Source: Gracilibacillus ureilyticus
Lineage (GTDB): Bacteria; Bacillota; Bacilli; Bacillales; Amphibacillaceae
Assembly: GCF_900111195.1 (NCBI RefSeq)
Contig: NZ_FOGL01000004.1
Coordinates: 141,353-205,352 of the forward strand
Length of the DNA stretch: 64,000 nucleotides
Direction of reading: 5' to 3'
The notes under the pieces were generated by a model. That model was not told the DNA's origin, ran no database searches, and was given only the letters and a program-made list of their open reading frames with translations. The translations under genes were made by a program, and so were the position numbers. Below, one piece after another: positions 26,735-34,798 of this stretch (within the stretch, counting starts at the first letter, position 1; the number at the start of each line of letters is the position of its first letter).

Positions 26735-29700
26735 TCAGTCTATATCCAGAACTAATATGGTAACAGAATTAGCGGACAATGTCACAACCGTTCCTTCGTC
26801 CTTTAATTCTAGTTCCGTTTCTACTGGGACCACTTGTTCCGCATCCTTTTTGTTTACATTTGGCTGATGAACAATTGATTCACTTCCTGTCACTGTAATC
26901 ATTTTCGCTGTTGAATTTACTTTTATGTCTTTCAAGGAGATTTCAGTTGTTTTCTCAAATGGATCAGCATTTACCATCTTCACATACACATGATTATCGT
27001 CTTTAGTTACTGAATGGAAAATTTCATCATTATATGCTTCTAATTTGTAATCCAGTACTTTACTTGTGAATTCACCATCTGTATAAGAGCAAATTAATCT
27101 GTCCCCAGAGCCTCCGCCATAATTGACAGAAATGGTATAAGTCTTATCGTTACGGATGCCTTCGAAACAGCTAGCTCTTAAATTACCTGCAGCTGTACTG
27201 GAAGAATAATCACCGAGTGTATAGCCTTCGACTCCTTTTTTATATACTTTTACACCTGTTGCATCCCCGTTATAGCCAATTGCATACTCTATTACGTCCT
27301 TAGTCTCTGGAGAAATATTCGTTAAGCCTGCACCAATGTAAAAACCGTCATTACCGGAAATTTTCTTGGCAATTACTTCAACCTTATAGTCTGTCCAGCT
27401 ATGGTTCATTACATACAAACCATTTAATCCACTATTCTGTCCCTTTAAGATGAGGCCCTTTTCAGAATCAAGCTCATATCCTTCAGAACCCGGAATCACT
27501 TTCCATTCAGACTTCAATTCTTCTGTAAAGTCCTGTTCGAACAATAATTCCCCATTGATATTATCGATGACTTTCACATGTTTGACATGAATTTCGGCAT
27601 CCCCTGTTGCGATCTCTATCCCGCCATGTGGCGCAATTTCCGTTAATTTTCCATTCCTATATGCTGAAAATGATGTATTTAACACTTTTGTGCCTAAATA
27701 TTTTGCAAAAAGTTTCTGTACATAGTAATTTGGCGTAAACCAAACCGTTTCATCATCAAACCAGATTAAATCAGGGGTCCAGCGGTATGTCCCATCTGTC
27801 AGCACTTTGTTAAATAATGGCGCATAAGCAACTAACCTGACCACATCTGCGTTATTTTCATATCCTGTCATAATCGCAGCCTCTGCAATAGCACCTGCCA
27901 ACGTATTTTTATCGGTTGAAGCAAATTCCCCTACAAAGACTTTTGAGGTTTCTTTTTCATCTAATGTGCCATCAGCATGATATGCCCTATAATAATAATT
28001 ATAACGATCGACATTATTTAATAAGTACTCATTGGAACGGTAATAATGTTCATCAGCAATAGTATCCATGTAGTTATCCTGCTTTTCATACCATGAAACG
28101 GTCTCTTCCATCGTTTTCTTCCCATCGGTAAACTCTACAGTTGCATTGCCAGACATATTTCCGCTTAAAAACTTCCATCCCTGCTGATAAGCATCATCAT
28201 CAGCTTGGGCTCCTACCGTTGAAATAATGTGTAATTCATAACCAGGATAATTTCTTTCCATATAATCATCGATTTGCCCTTTGAAATACTCAAAGTTTGC
28301 GAAGAACTCTGTACCCCAGTTCTCATTTCCCACTCCTAAATAATGCAAATCGAATGGATTCTCATGACCCATCTCTTTACGTAATCTGGCCCATTCATTG
28401 TGATCAAAGTCCGTGCTAATAGCAAAATCTATTAAATCAGTAAAGCTTTTTACATAATAATCTCTTAACTCACCACCTGCAGGGTTGACATAATCGGATC
28501 TCGCTTGACAGAGAACCCCACATGCCATTACTGGAAGAGGTGCAGCGTTCAGATCTTCTGCCAACTGGAAATATTCCATGTAGCCAAGACCCATTGTCAT
28601 CATGTAACCCCACACATTAAAGTTTTCTTTTCTCAATTCAACTGCTCCTACAGAATCTTTCCATTCATATACATTTTCCCATATAAATGATCCTTCTGAT
28701 ATACAACCACCAGGGAACCGAAGAAATTTAGGATGAAGGTCAACTAATGCATTGACAAGGTCTTTGCGCAAGCGATAGTTTGGATTCCCTTTATAATTGG
28801 TATGAGCTGTTTCAGATCTTTCTTCTTCTTTTGCCCCCCAAACGTCTCTTGGCATCAGTGAAACCATATCAATTGATGCTTCCCCATCAAATGTAAGTGT
28901 AAGCTGGCCAAGAGCTGTGTTAGAACCTGTAAGAACCAGATTTGGTTCTAAGCCGTACTTATTCCATTCATTATCACCATCTACTTGTACAGTTACTTTG
29001 TCACTTAGTGGATTGCCATGCTGATCTTGCAACTGTACATTAATCAATGATGCATTCTCCGCTTTTGCCCAAATGGTAAAATCATAATATTCTCCTCGTT
29101 TAATGGACATTGCGCAATGATTGTTGGAATCAGTAAAACCTTTATTAATAAGTGTTGCACCTGATGGTACTGTTAAAAAGTGAGAGTTTACTTCTTTGTC
29201 TTTTATTCCAAAAAACTCATTCAACCCACCCGTATTTTTTACTTTTACTTTATCTGTATCTCCGAACCAAGCGTGTAACGGTACATGATTTCTACCTGTT
29301 GAACAGCCGCATGCACCAGATTCATGAGAGTAAGTATCGAAAGCAAAAGATTCAAAAGAACGATTTTGAACTAGCTCTGCATAAATCCCGCCATCTGCCG
29401 CATTATTGATGTCTTCGTAAAACAATCCATACATTATATCACTGACATCTAATACTTCACTTCTTCCATCAATCGTTAAATGATGGGACGGCAGCCCTGC
29501 AGGAAGTACAGTAACTGTGAATACTTTCTCTGTTACACTGCCTGCCTTTTTTAAAGATGCAGTTAATGTAACTGGCTTTGGTTCATCGATATTCCCTACA
29601 ATACCTCTGTCAGATAATAATACAGGATCACTCGACTTCCATGTAACTGTAACTTTCCCTCCCATAAGCGATGAAGGTAAAGAAACATCTTTTGAGATTA

Positions 29701-30487
29701 CAGTAATAGGAAATGATAAATATTTATCTTTAGCAAGTTCAACAATTTCGTCATCTGTCAGAGATTCACACATCACTTCTATTACTTCATCTTCCGTTAA
29801 TCCTGCTTCATAAATACGGAAATCAGATAAAGAACCATGGAAATCCGGATCTGCTGCATGCTGTGACCGGCCGATATAATTATTGCTGTAATTGCTTTCC
29901 TCAATAAATGTTTCAAACCAGCTACGAAGCTGCTTATACGTACCGCTCGATGTTTGACTGATTGAACCATCTGCTGCAACTTCACCATTTACATAGATAA
30001 CAGGGCCGGCACTGCTTAGTGTACCGCCTTCTGTTCCCCTGACAGACATCGCCACATGAATCCATTCTCCTGATGGATACGTTTTTCCTGCATCAGCAAA
30101 AATGTCAGATTGTGAAAAACATACCCCTCGCAAATTACGTGAAAGGAACATGTATGGTCCAGCGGGTCCCTTTCCGAAATCAAAGAAGCGTTCCCATACA
30201 TTTGTACCCTTATTGAGATACACCCAGCTGCTTACCGTAATTCCAGTATGATCGCTTACATTTTTTAATAAACCGGAGGGAAGCTGGATATAAGATGTAC
30301 CATTATCCCCACCCGTGAATGTCACCGCTTTCCTTCCTGACACAGTTTGTACGGAAGGTTTTACTTTCCCTTTTGTTACAGCATTATTGCCATTTGCTGA
30401 ACTGTCTCTCCCTACATCATCATGATCAGCGAAAGAATAATGGGCGATAATTTTTTCTTTAAATGAATTGCCCTTATTATTTGTCAT
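26735..30487 (-). CDS. Multidomain GH51 alpha-L-arabinofuranosidase
   Basis: 1250 residues; GAGGGGGA precedes the ATG. Order: LamG/concanavalin-like domain (~10-235), atrophied Ig-like domain (~245-330), GH51 catalytic region (from ~335) with acid/base Glu in LGVGNENWGTEF (~718) and nucleophile Glu in VFVGEFAST (~852). The C-terminal beta domain is interrupted at ~955-1130 by a second LamG/DUF1080-like insert (LLFEQDFTEELKSEWKV) before it resumes (HVYVKMVNADPF). It removes arabinose from arabinan or arabinoxylan side chains. No signal peptide is present, odd for a carbohydrate-binding architecture. Single-gene unit with two AraR-like boxes at its promoter. Confidence 0.93.
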   Translation of the reverse strand: MTNNKGNSFKEKIIAHYSFADHDDVGRDSSANGNNAVTKGKVKPSVQTVSGRKAVTFTGGDNGTSYIQLPSGLLKNVSDHTGITVSSWVYLNKGTNVWERFFDFGKGPAGPYMFLSRNLRGVCFSQSDIFADAGKTYPSGEWIHVAMSVRGTEGGTLSSAGPVIYVNGEVAADGSISQTSSGTYKQLRSWFETFIEESNYSNNYIGRSQHAADPDFHGSLSDFRIYEAGLTEDEVIEVMCESLTDDEIVELAKDKYLSFPITVISKDVSLPSSLMGGKVTVTWKSSDPVLLSDRGIVGNIDEPKPVTLTASLKKAGSVTEKVFTVTVLPAGLPSHHLTIDGRSEVLDVSDIMYGLFYEDINNAADGGIYAELVQNRSFESFAFDTYSHESGACGCSTGRNHVPLHAWFGDTDKVKVKNTGGLNEFFGIKDKEVNSHFLTVPSGATLINKGFTDSNNHCAMSIKRGEYYDFTIWAKAENASLINVQLQDQHGNPLSDKVTVQVDGDNEWNKYGLEPNLVLTGSNTALGQLTLTFDGEASIDMVSLMPRDVWGAKEEERSETAHTNYKGNPNYRLRKDLVNALVDLHPKFLRFPGGCISEGSFIWENVYEWKDSVGAVELRKENFNVWGYMMTMGLGYMEYFQLAEDLNAAPLPVMACGVLCQARSDYVNPAGGELRDYYVKSFTDLIDFAISTDFDHNEWARLRKEMGHENPFDLHYLGVGNENWGTEFFANFEYFKGQIDDYMERNYPGYELHIISTVGAQADDDAYQQGWKFLSGNMSGNATVEFTDGKKTMEETVSWYEKQDNYMDTIADEHYYRSNEYLLNNVDRYNYYYRAYHADGTLDEKETSKVFVGEFASTDKNTLAGAIAEAAIMTGYENNADVVRLVAYAPLFNKVLTDGTYRWTPDLIWFDDETVWFTPNYYVQKLFAKYLGTKVLNTSFSAYRNGKLTEIAPHGGIEIATGDAEIHVKHVKVIDNINGELLFEQDFTEELKSEWKVIPGSEGYELDSEKGLILKGQNSGLNGLYVMNHSWTDYKVEVIAKKISGNDGFYIGAGLTNISPETKDVIEYAIGYNGDATGVKVYKKGVEGYTLGDYSSSTAAGNLRASCFEGIRNDKTYTISVNYGGGSGDRLICSYTDGEFTSKVLDYKLEAYNDEIFHSVTKDDNHVYVKMVNADPFEKTTEISLKDIKVNSTAKMITVTGSESIVHQPNVNKKDAEQVVPVETELELKDEGTVVTLSANSVTILVLDID

Positions 30488-30511
30488 AGATCCCCCTCAA
30501 TTCGTCACTTA

Positions 30512-30523
30512 ATATAAGTACAA
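30512..30523 (-). promoter_or_regulatory. AraR-like operator 2 of the GH51 gene
   Basis: On the minus strand TTGTACTTATAT, 9 of 12 matches to the core TTGTACGTACAA of the B. subtilis AraR site (consensus from memory). It lies in the leader between the promoter and the ATG. Confidence 0.5.
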
Positions 30524-30553
30524 CTTATCAAAATAACTTAGTAATTCACCAAC

Positions 30554-30565
30554 ATGTACTTACAA
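30554..30565 (-). promoter_or_regulatory. AraR-like operator 1 of the GH51 gene
   Basis: On the minus strand TTGTAAGTACAT, 10 of 12 matches to TTGTACGTACAA. It overlaps the inferred transcription start. Its centre is exactly 42 bp (four turns) from operator 2, which fits cooperative binding or looping. Confidence 0.6.
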
Positions 30566-30567
30566 CT

Positions 30568-30595
30568 ATTATAATATAAAATTCAGAAATTCCAA
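30568..30595 (-). promoter_or_regulatory. GH51 sigma-A promoter
   Basis: On the minus strand: TTGGAA (30590-30595), 16-base spacer, consensus TATAAT (30568-30573), with the start expected around 30561 inside operator 1. Confidence 0.65.
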
Positions 30596-30600
30596 CCCTT

Positions 30601-30657
30601 AAAGTGAGACTTTTGCTCATCGGGATATTACAGAAGCATAACGCTGTGATAAAATAT
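30601..30657 (+). repeat. Dispersed hairpin repeat, copy 3 (internally deleted form)
   Basis: AAAGTGAGACTTTTGCTCATC is followed directly by TTACAGAAGCATAACGCTGTGATAAAAT. These correspond to the left and right ends of the long copy at 20194, with the middle missing. It ends 35 bases before the DUF1801 start. Confidence 0.5.
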
Positions 30658-30691
30658 AATAAAGATCGCTCATAAAAAGGAGTAGAATAGA

Positions 30692-31144
30692 TTGCTGACT
30701 GTAGAAAACTATATTGATAAAGTTGATTTAAAGTGGAAAGATGCATTTGTTGAAATAAAAAAAGTGATTGATGAGAATATTCCAGAAGGTTTTGAACTAG
30801 AAATGCAGTATGGAATGCCTTCATATGTCGTACCATTATTTCGTTATCCTGATGGCTATCACTGTAAGCAGGACACACCATTACCTTTTATCAGTATTGC
30901 AGCACAGAAAAATCATTTAGCTTTATACCATATGGGAATATATGCAAATGGCAGCCTATTAGAATGGTTTCAGAATGAATATCCAAATCATATGAAAACA
31001 AAACTTAATATGGGAAAAAGCTGTATCCGATTTACCAATCCAAAGAAGGTTCCGTACCAGTTAATTGGAGAGCTTGTCTCAAAAGTATCTGTCGATGAGT
31101 GGATAGAAATGTATGAAAACAGCCAAAAAGACGAAAAAGCTTAG
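30692..31144 (+). CDS. DUF1801 (YdhG-like) protein
   Basis: 150 residues. TTG start with AAAGGAG 9 bases upstream. Belongs to the YdhG/DUF1801 fold: an amphipathic lead (VENYIDKVDLKWKDAFVEIKK), YGMPSYVVP, then a beta sheet core with FISIAAQKNHLALYHMG and KSCIRFTNPKKVP. Small, cytoplasmic, function unknown although the family is widespread. It stands alone, directly after a copy of the dispersed repeat. Confidence 0.85.
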   Translation: MLTVENYIDKVDLKWKDAFVEIKKVIDENIPEGFELEMQYGMPSYVVPLFRYPDGYHCKQDTPLPFISIAAQKNHLALYHMGIYANGSLLEWFQNEYPNHMKTKLNMGKSCIRFTNPKKVPYQLIGELVSKVSVDEWIEMYENSQKDEKA

Positions 31145-31205
31145 GACGGGAAGTTGAATTACGGTGCTTGCTCGTTTGCTACGCTAATTGTGCGATTTAA
31201 AGATC

Positions 31206-31303
31206 CCATGGAAAATCGAATGCCTTGGCGAAAATTTTTTCGGTGATGGTGGCATTCGGACGAGCCCTGAACACCTTCGCGCCAGAAAAATGCGGTTCCA
31301 TGG
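31206..31303. repeat. Nested inverted-repeat element
   Basis: Outer arms CCATGGAA (31206-31213) and TTCCATGG (31296-31303) enclose inner arms CGAATGCC (31217-31224) and GGCATTCG (31251-31258). Short open frames on both strands are a consequence of the symmetry, not genes. Confidence 0.5.
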
Positions 31304-31304
31304 T

Positions 31305-31349
31305 ATTCTAAAAACAAGAAAATGGTTCCAAGTTTTGCTCGGAACCATT
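31305..31349 (-). terminator. Terminator of the Bcr/CflA transporter gene
   Basis: On the minus strand AATGGTTCC pairs with GGAACCATT (31341-31349 with 31321-31329), followed by TTCTTGTTTTT. It lies about 40 bases beyond the stop. Confidence 0.8.
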
Positions 31350-31390
31350 CTCAATACTATAAGCTGGATATATACCACCAGCCTTTTCTT

Positions 31391-32593
31391 TTAGCCCTTT
31401 TTGGTTAAAGTGAAAAATGCAGTAAATCCAATTAATGATGTCGTAAACAATGCCGCTCCCATCGGAATGGCACTTGATTCATCGATCCCAACGATCGGTG
31501 CGATAATGGAGCCCATTAATAATGGTGACATACCTAAAATAGCACTTGCGCTGCCTGCACGTTTTGCCTGATTTTTCATAGCAAGGGAAAAAGAACTTGT
31601 CAAAATAATCCCAATTGTAAACATATGGATGAAAATTGGAATGACAATCATAGCAAGCGGTCCTTTAGTAATTGTCATGATTAGCAATAATGTATTCGCA
31701 CACAGGGATACAATGACTCCAGTTCGTAACATTGTCCGTTCTTCGATCTTGCCACTTAGTTTCCCAACTAAAAAACTCCCCGAAATTATGGCTAAACCAT
31801 TAATTCCAAACAGGAAACTAAACACTTGTGGAGAAACTTGATAAATCTCCTGATAAACAAAAGGCGTACCCGAAACATAAGCAAAGGTACCTCCCTGCAC
31901 GAAGCATACCACTATCGCATAGCCAATAAAGGAACGGTCTTTAAGAATTGCCCCCATTGTTTTTAGAGTACCTCCGATAGAACTGGGCTGTCGGTAGGCT
32001 GCAGGCAATGATTCTTTCAGCCGGAAAACAACCAGCATCACGAGAAACAGACCAAATATTGTGAGAAAAAGAAAAATCGTGTGCCATGTTGCAAAAGGCA
32101 ACAGTAATACAGCACCCCCACTAATCGGTGCAACCATCGGTGCTGTTGCATTAATAACCATTAGTAAAGAAAAAAATTGTGTTAACTCTTTCCCGCTATA
32201 TGTATCCCTGACGACTGCACGCGATAACACAATTCCAGCAGACCCTGTAAAACCTTGAAAAAACCTGGCAATAATTAAAACGATAATATTTGGAGCAAAA
32301 GCACAAATTAATGAGGCAAGCGCAAACAATGAGATTGATATAATCAGCGGCTGCCTTCTGCCTTTTGCATCACTTATCGGACCAATAACAAGCTGTCCAA
32401 CAGCTAAACCTATTAAACATGCCGTTAAACTTAATTGAACAAGAGAGGCACGAACTCCAAAATCCTCAGCAATCATTGGAAAGCTGGGTAAATACATATC
32501 AATATTGAATGGTCCCAGCATTCCCAGTAAAGCAAGTAATATTGCAAAACCTATACGTTTTCTACCTTCTGGTGCTTCCATCGTTTGTGACAA
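31391..32593 (-). CDS. Bcr/CflA-type MFS drug exporter
   Basis: About 400 residues, 12 membrane helices. The DHA1 Bcr/CflA pattern is clear: GPFNIDMYLPSFPMIAEDFG in helix 1, GQLVIGPISDAKGRR in the loop 2-3 signature, RFFQGFTGSAGIVLSRAVVRD in helix 4-5. It exports drugs or small metabolites in exchange for protons. The start is ambiguous: AGGAAGG is well placed for the TTG at 32593, while the GTG at 32602 overlaps it and the ATG eight residues later is too far. Single gene. Confidence 0.92.
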   Translation of the reverse strand: MSQTMEAPEGRKRIGFAILLALLGMLGPFNIDMYLPSFPMIAEDFGVRASLVQLSLTACLIGLAVGQLVIGPISDAKGRRQPLIISISLFALASLICAFAPNIIVLIIARFFQGFTGSAGIVLSRAVVRDTYSGKELTQFFSLLMVINATAPMVAPISGGAVLLLPFATWHTIFLFLTIFGLFLVMLVVFRLKESLPAAYRQPSSIGGTLKTMGAILKDRSFIGYAIVVCFVQGGTFAYVSGTPFVYQEIYQVSPQVFSFLFGINGLAIISGSFLVGKLSGKIEERTMLRTGVIVSLCANTLLLIMTITKGPLAMIVIPIFIHMFTIGIILTSSFSLAMKNQAKRAGSASAILGMSPLLMGSIIAPIVGIDESSAIPMGAALFTTSLIGFTAFFTLTKKG

Positions 32594-32693
32594 ATTAATC
32601 ACCTTCCTAACATCCTGTATTATATAGGAGATAAGCAGGTAAGTATAATTCCTTGCTTTACTAACAAATTTCCCTTAACGATTTAAGTGGAGC

Positions 32694-32715
32694 ACCCGCA
32701 AAAGTGCTCCAACGT
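32694..32715. terminator. GC-rich hairpin without strong T-run
   Basis: GGAGCAC/GTGCTCC stem between the small ORF and the MFS gene; a second palindrome GGGAGGATATCCCCC lies at ~32746-32760. Either could end the small ORF transcript on the minus strand. Confidence 0.4.
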
Positions 32716-32780
32716 TTCTGCATATTTATTAAAATTAATACTAAGCGGGAGGATATCCCCCATTGCTCTAGAGTCTCCCT

Positions 32781-32972
32781 TTATCTGTGTACAATTCTAT
32801 TAACTTCATTAACTATTTTTTGACTTTTTTCATAATCATTCTCGCGCTCTTCTTCTACCTTGAGACGCTTTGACAGTTTTCTGCTGTATTCTGCATACCC
32901 AAGTCCATGCGATTGCTGCATCGCTTTTTCCATCTCTTGTGTATATTCAAGAGATAACTTATGGTCATTAAT
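32781..32972 (-). CDS. Small charged helical protein, apparent ATT start
   Basis: An open frame of 63 codons with no ATG, GTG or TTG at its beginning. AAAGGA lies 10 bases before an ATT at 32972-32970 followed by AATGACCATAAG. The product (INDHKLSLEYTQEMEKAMQ ... YEKSQKIVNEVNRIVHR) is highly charged and helical and reads like a real bacillar small protein, ending in a proper TAA. Either ATT is used or an ATG was mutated. The first internal ATG (codon 14) has no usable site. No family recognised. Confidence 0.45.
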   Translation of the reverse strand: MNDHKLSLEYTQEMEKAMQQSHGLGYAEYSRKLSKRLKVEEERENDYEKSQKIVNEVNRIVHR

Positions 32973-33216
32973 AGTAGATCAATCCTTTCTTTGATGATTG
33001 TTATAAAATGTTATGTTAAACAATTCCCATTGCAATTATCGTTCAAACATCGTTGTTTTTAAAAATTTCTCCATAATAAATGTACGATCAGATAACTCTC
33101 CCTGTTGCAAAGCATTCTTCCATACTATTTCTTATCTCAATAATTAATTTCTGAAAAATTTGAAACCTTTTGTTACGTAAGCCGTATGTAATTGTACAAA
33201 GGAGGGGAAAGAGATA
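32973..33216. other. Intergenic region, nothing clear
   Basis: AT-rich. I see no open frame, recognised site or terminator before the small Cys-rich ORF at 33217. Confidence 0.4.
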
Positions 33217-33267
33217 ATGATACCGGGCTGCAATAATTTAATATGTAATTGTTGCCATTTGATATGA
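33217..33267 (+). CDS. Candidate 16-residue Cys-rich leader peptide
   Basis: An AAAGGAGGGG site 9 bases before ATG encodes MIPGCNNLICNCCHLI and stops at TGA. Four Cys and one His in 16 residues. A stem (AAAAGATA 33298-33305 with TATCTTTT 33318-33325) follows before the TraB/GumN start at 33365. This leader-peptide plus hairpin layout suggests regulation of the downstream gene, but the stem lacks a T-run. Confidence 0.35.
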   Translation: MIPGCNNLICNCCHLI

Positions 33268-33364
33268 GGTTAATATAAACAGAACATACATAATTCGAAA
33301 AGATAATAACATCCTCATATCTTTTCTAAAGTAGTTTACCTGCAAATAAGAGGAGAGAAGACTT

Positions 33365-34720
33365 ATGAAAAAATGGACAAAAGGAATTGTGGCATCGCTA
33401 TTTGCCACTGTCATGATGCTATCAACTGTAATTCCTGCTTTCGCAGCAGAACCTCAAACACCTGATATTAGCCCATGGGCAGTAGGTGAGTTAAATGAAG
33501 GGGAAAAGTACGGGATCTTTCCAATCGAATGGTATTATGACAATTTCCGAAGCAATGAAATTTCTGAGGAACGTTTAAATGAAATTTTGATCCAAACTTC
33601 AGAAAAAATCGCTGGAATAGCACCTGAAAACTATAATGATTTTGAACTTGTTTCAGCCACTGGAACAACTAGAGAAGATGTATTAAACGGTTTATTTGAA
33701 ATTGTTGCTCCATTAGAACTTCAAGAAGGAGAATCTGCCGTAGAGTATTTCCAGGATAGAGAGATTATTGCTGGAACAGGAAAAGGGCTAGCACTGGAAA
33801 AACCAGCTACAACAGAACAGGCAGTAATATTTGCAACAAGACTGGTTAAAGATACCTATGACCAATTGGACGCAGGGGCAAAAGGAGTTGCCTGGAAAGT
33901 TGAAAATGAAGGAAATGTTGTCTATTTACTAGGCTCCATCCATGTAGGAACACCAGATCTGTATCCATTTAACAGCAAATTAGTTGATGCGTTTAATGAG
34001 GCTGACAGTTTGTATGTGGAAGCAAATCTTTTAGATACAGAAGGACTGCAATATTTCAATGAAGTATCTATGTTCCAGGATGGTACAACAATTAAAGATG
34101 TAGTAAGCGAAGAAACGTATGCGAAACTTGTAGATGTACTTGAGAAGTATGACCAGCCAATTGAGACGTATGAATCATTTAAACCATGGAGTTTAGCAAG
34201 TTTAGTTTCTAATTTTTCAATGAGTGAAACATTTGGAATGCCAATAGAGCAAATGGCAAACTCAGGTGTTGATATGTACTTTTCAACAAATGCCCTGCTT
34301 ACTCAAAAACCTATTCATGAATTAGAAGGGATTAAGGCTCAAGCAGATATGTTCAATGGCTTATCAGCTGAAGGACAGGAAGAATATTTAGTTGATACTC
34401 TTGATAGTGCTCTTAACACAGACTCACTGAATGGAGAAGCAGATATGATTTCTGACTGGTTCAGTTATTGGATAGAAGGGAATGTGGACAGTTTTGCTGA
34501 AAGCTTTAACTCTGCTGCAACAGAAGAGCCAGATGAGTTTGGTGAAATGCTGCTTGGTCAAAGAGATGTAGATATGTCAGAAAAAATCATGGGACTGTTA
34601 GAGTCTGAAAAAACTGCAACATCGTTTATTGTCGTAGGTGCAGGCCATTTTATTACAGATGAAAGCATCCTTTATCACTTAGAACAAAACGGTTACGAGG
34701 TTGTACCTTTTTACGAATAA
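33365..34720 (+). CDS. Secreted TraB/GumN-family (Tiki-like) protein
   Basis: 451 residues. AAGAGGAGAG precedes ATG. Signal peptide MKKWTKGIVASLFATVMMLS ... AFA-AEP. Residues ~170-450 are the TraB/GumN domain with both GxxH motifs: LLGSIHVGTPDLYPF and VVGAGHFITDE, plus acidic residues (VEANLL). These motifs are the proposed metal-dependent protease centre in Tiki proteins. The N-terminal ~140 residues after the signal are not recognised. Exported, single gene with its own terminator. Confidence 0.9.
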   Translation: MKKWTKGIVASLFATVMMLSTVIPAFAAEPQTPDISPWAVGELNEGEKYGIFPIEWYYDNFRSNEISEERLNEILIQTSEKIAGIAPENYNDFELVSATGTTREDVLNGLFEIVAPLELQEGESAVEYFQDREIIAGTGKGLALEKPATTEQAVIFATRLVKDTYDQLDAGAKGVAWKVENEGNVVYLLGSIHVGTPDLYPFNSKLVDAFNEADSLYVEANLLDTEGLQYFNEVSMFQDGTTIKDVVSEETYAKLVDVLEKYDQPIETYESFKPWSLASLVSNFSMSETFGMPIEQMANSGVDMYFSTNALLTQKPIHELEGIKAQADMFNGLSAEGQEEYLVDTLDSALNTDSLNGEADMISDWFSYWIEGNVDSFAESFNSAATEEPDEFGEMLLGQRDVDMSEKIMGLLESEKTATSFIVVGAGHFITDESILYHLEQNGYEVVPFYE

Positions 34721-34726
34721 TTCAAC

Positions 34727-34755
34727 AGGTCGAGTTCATTTTTGACTCGACCTTT
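34727..34755 (+). terminator. Terminator after TraB/GumN gene
   Basis: AGGTCGAGT/ACTCGACCT stem with a 9-base loop and TTTC. Confidence 0.85.
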
Positions 34756-34798
34756 CATGTATTTTCATATGATAATAATCAGAAAACGAAATTATTTA

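Noticed and set aside
30546..30881. 111-codon minus-strand frame
   Set aside because: Antisense to the DUF1801 gene and across the GH51 promoter region; not protein-like.
31184..31394. Two overlapping 64- and 68-codon frames on opposite strands
   Set aside because: They mirror each other through the nested inverted repeats and a terminator; no credible protein.
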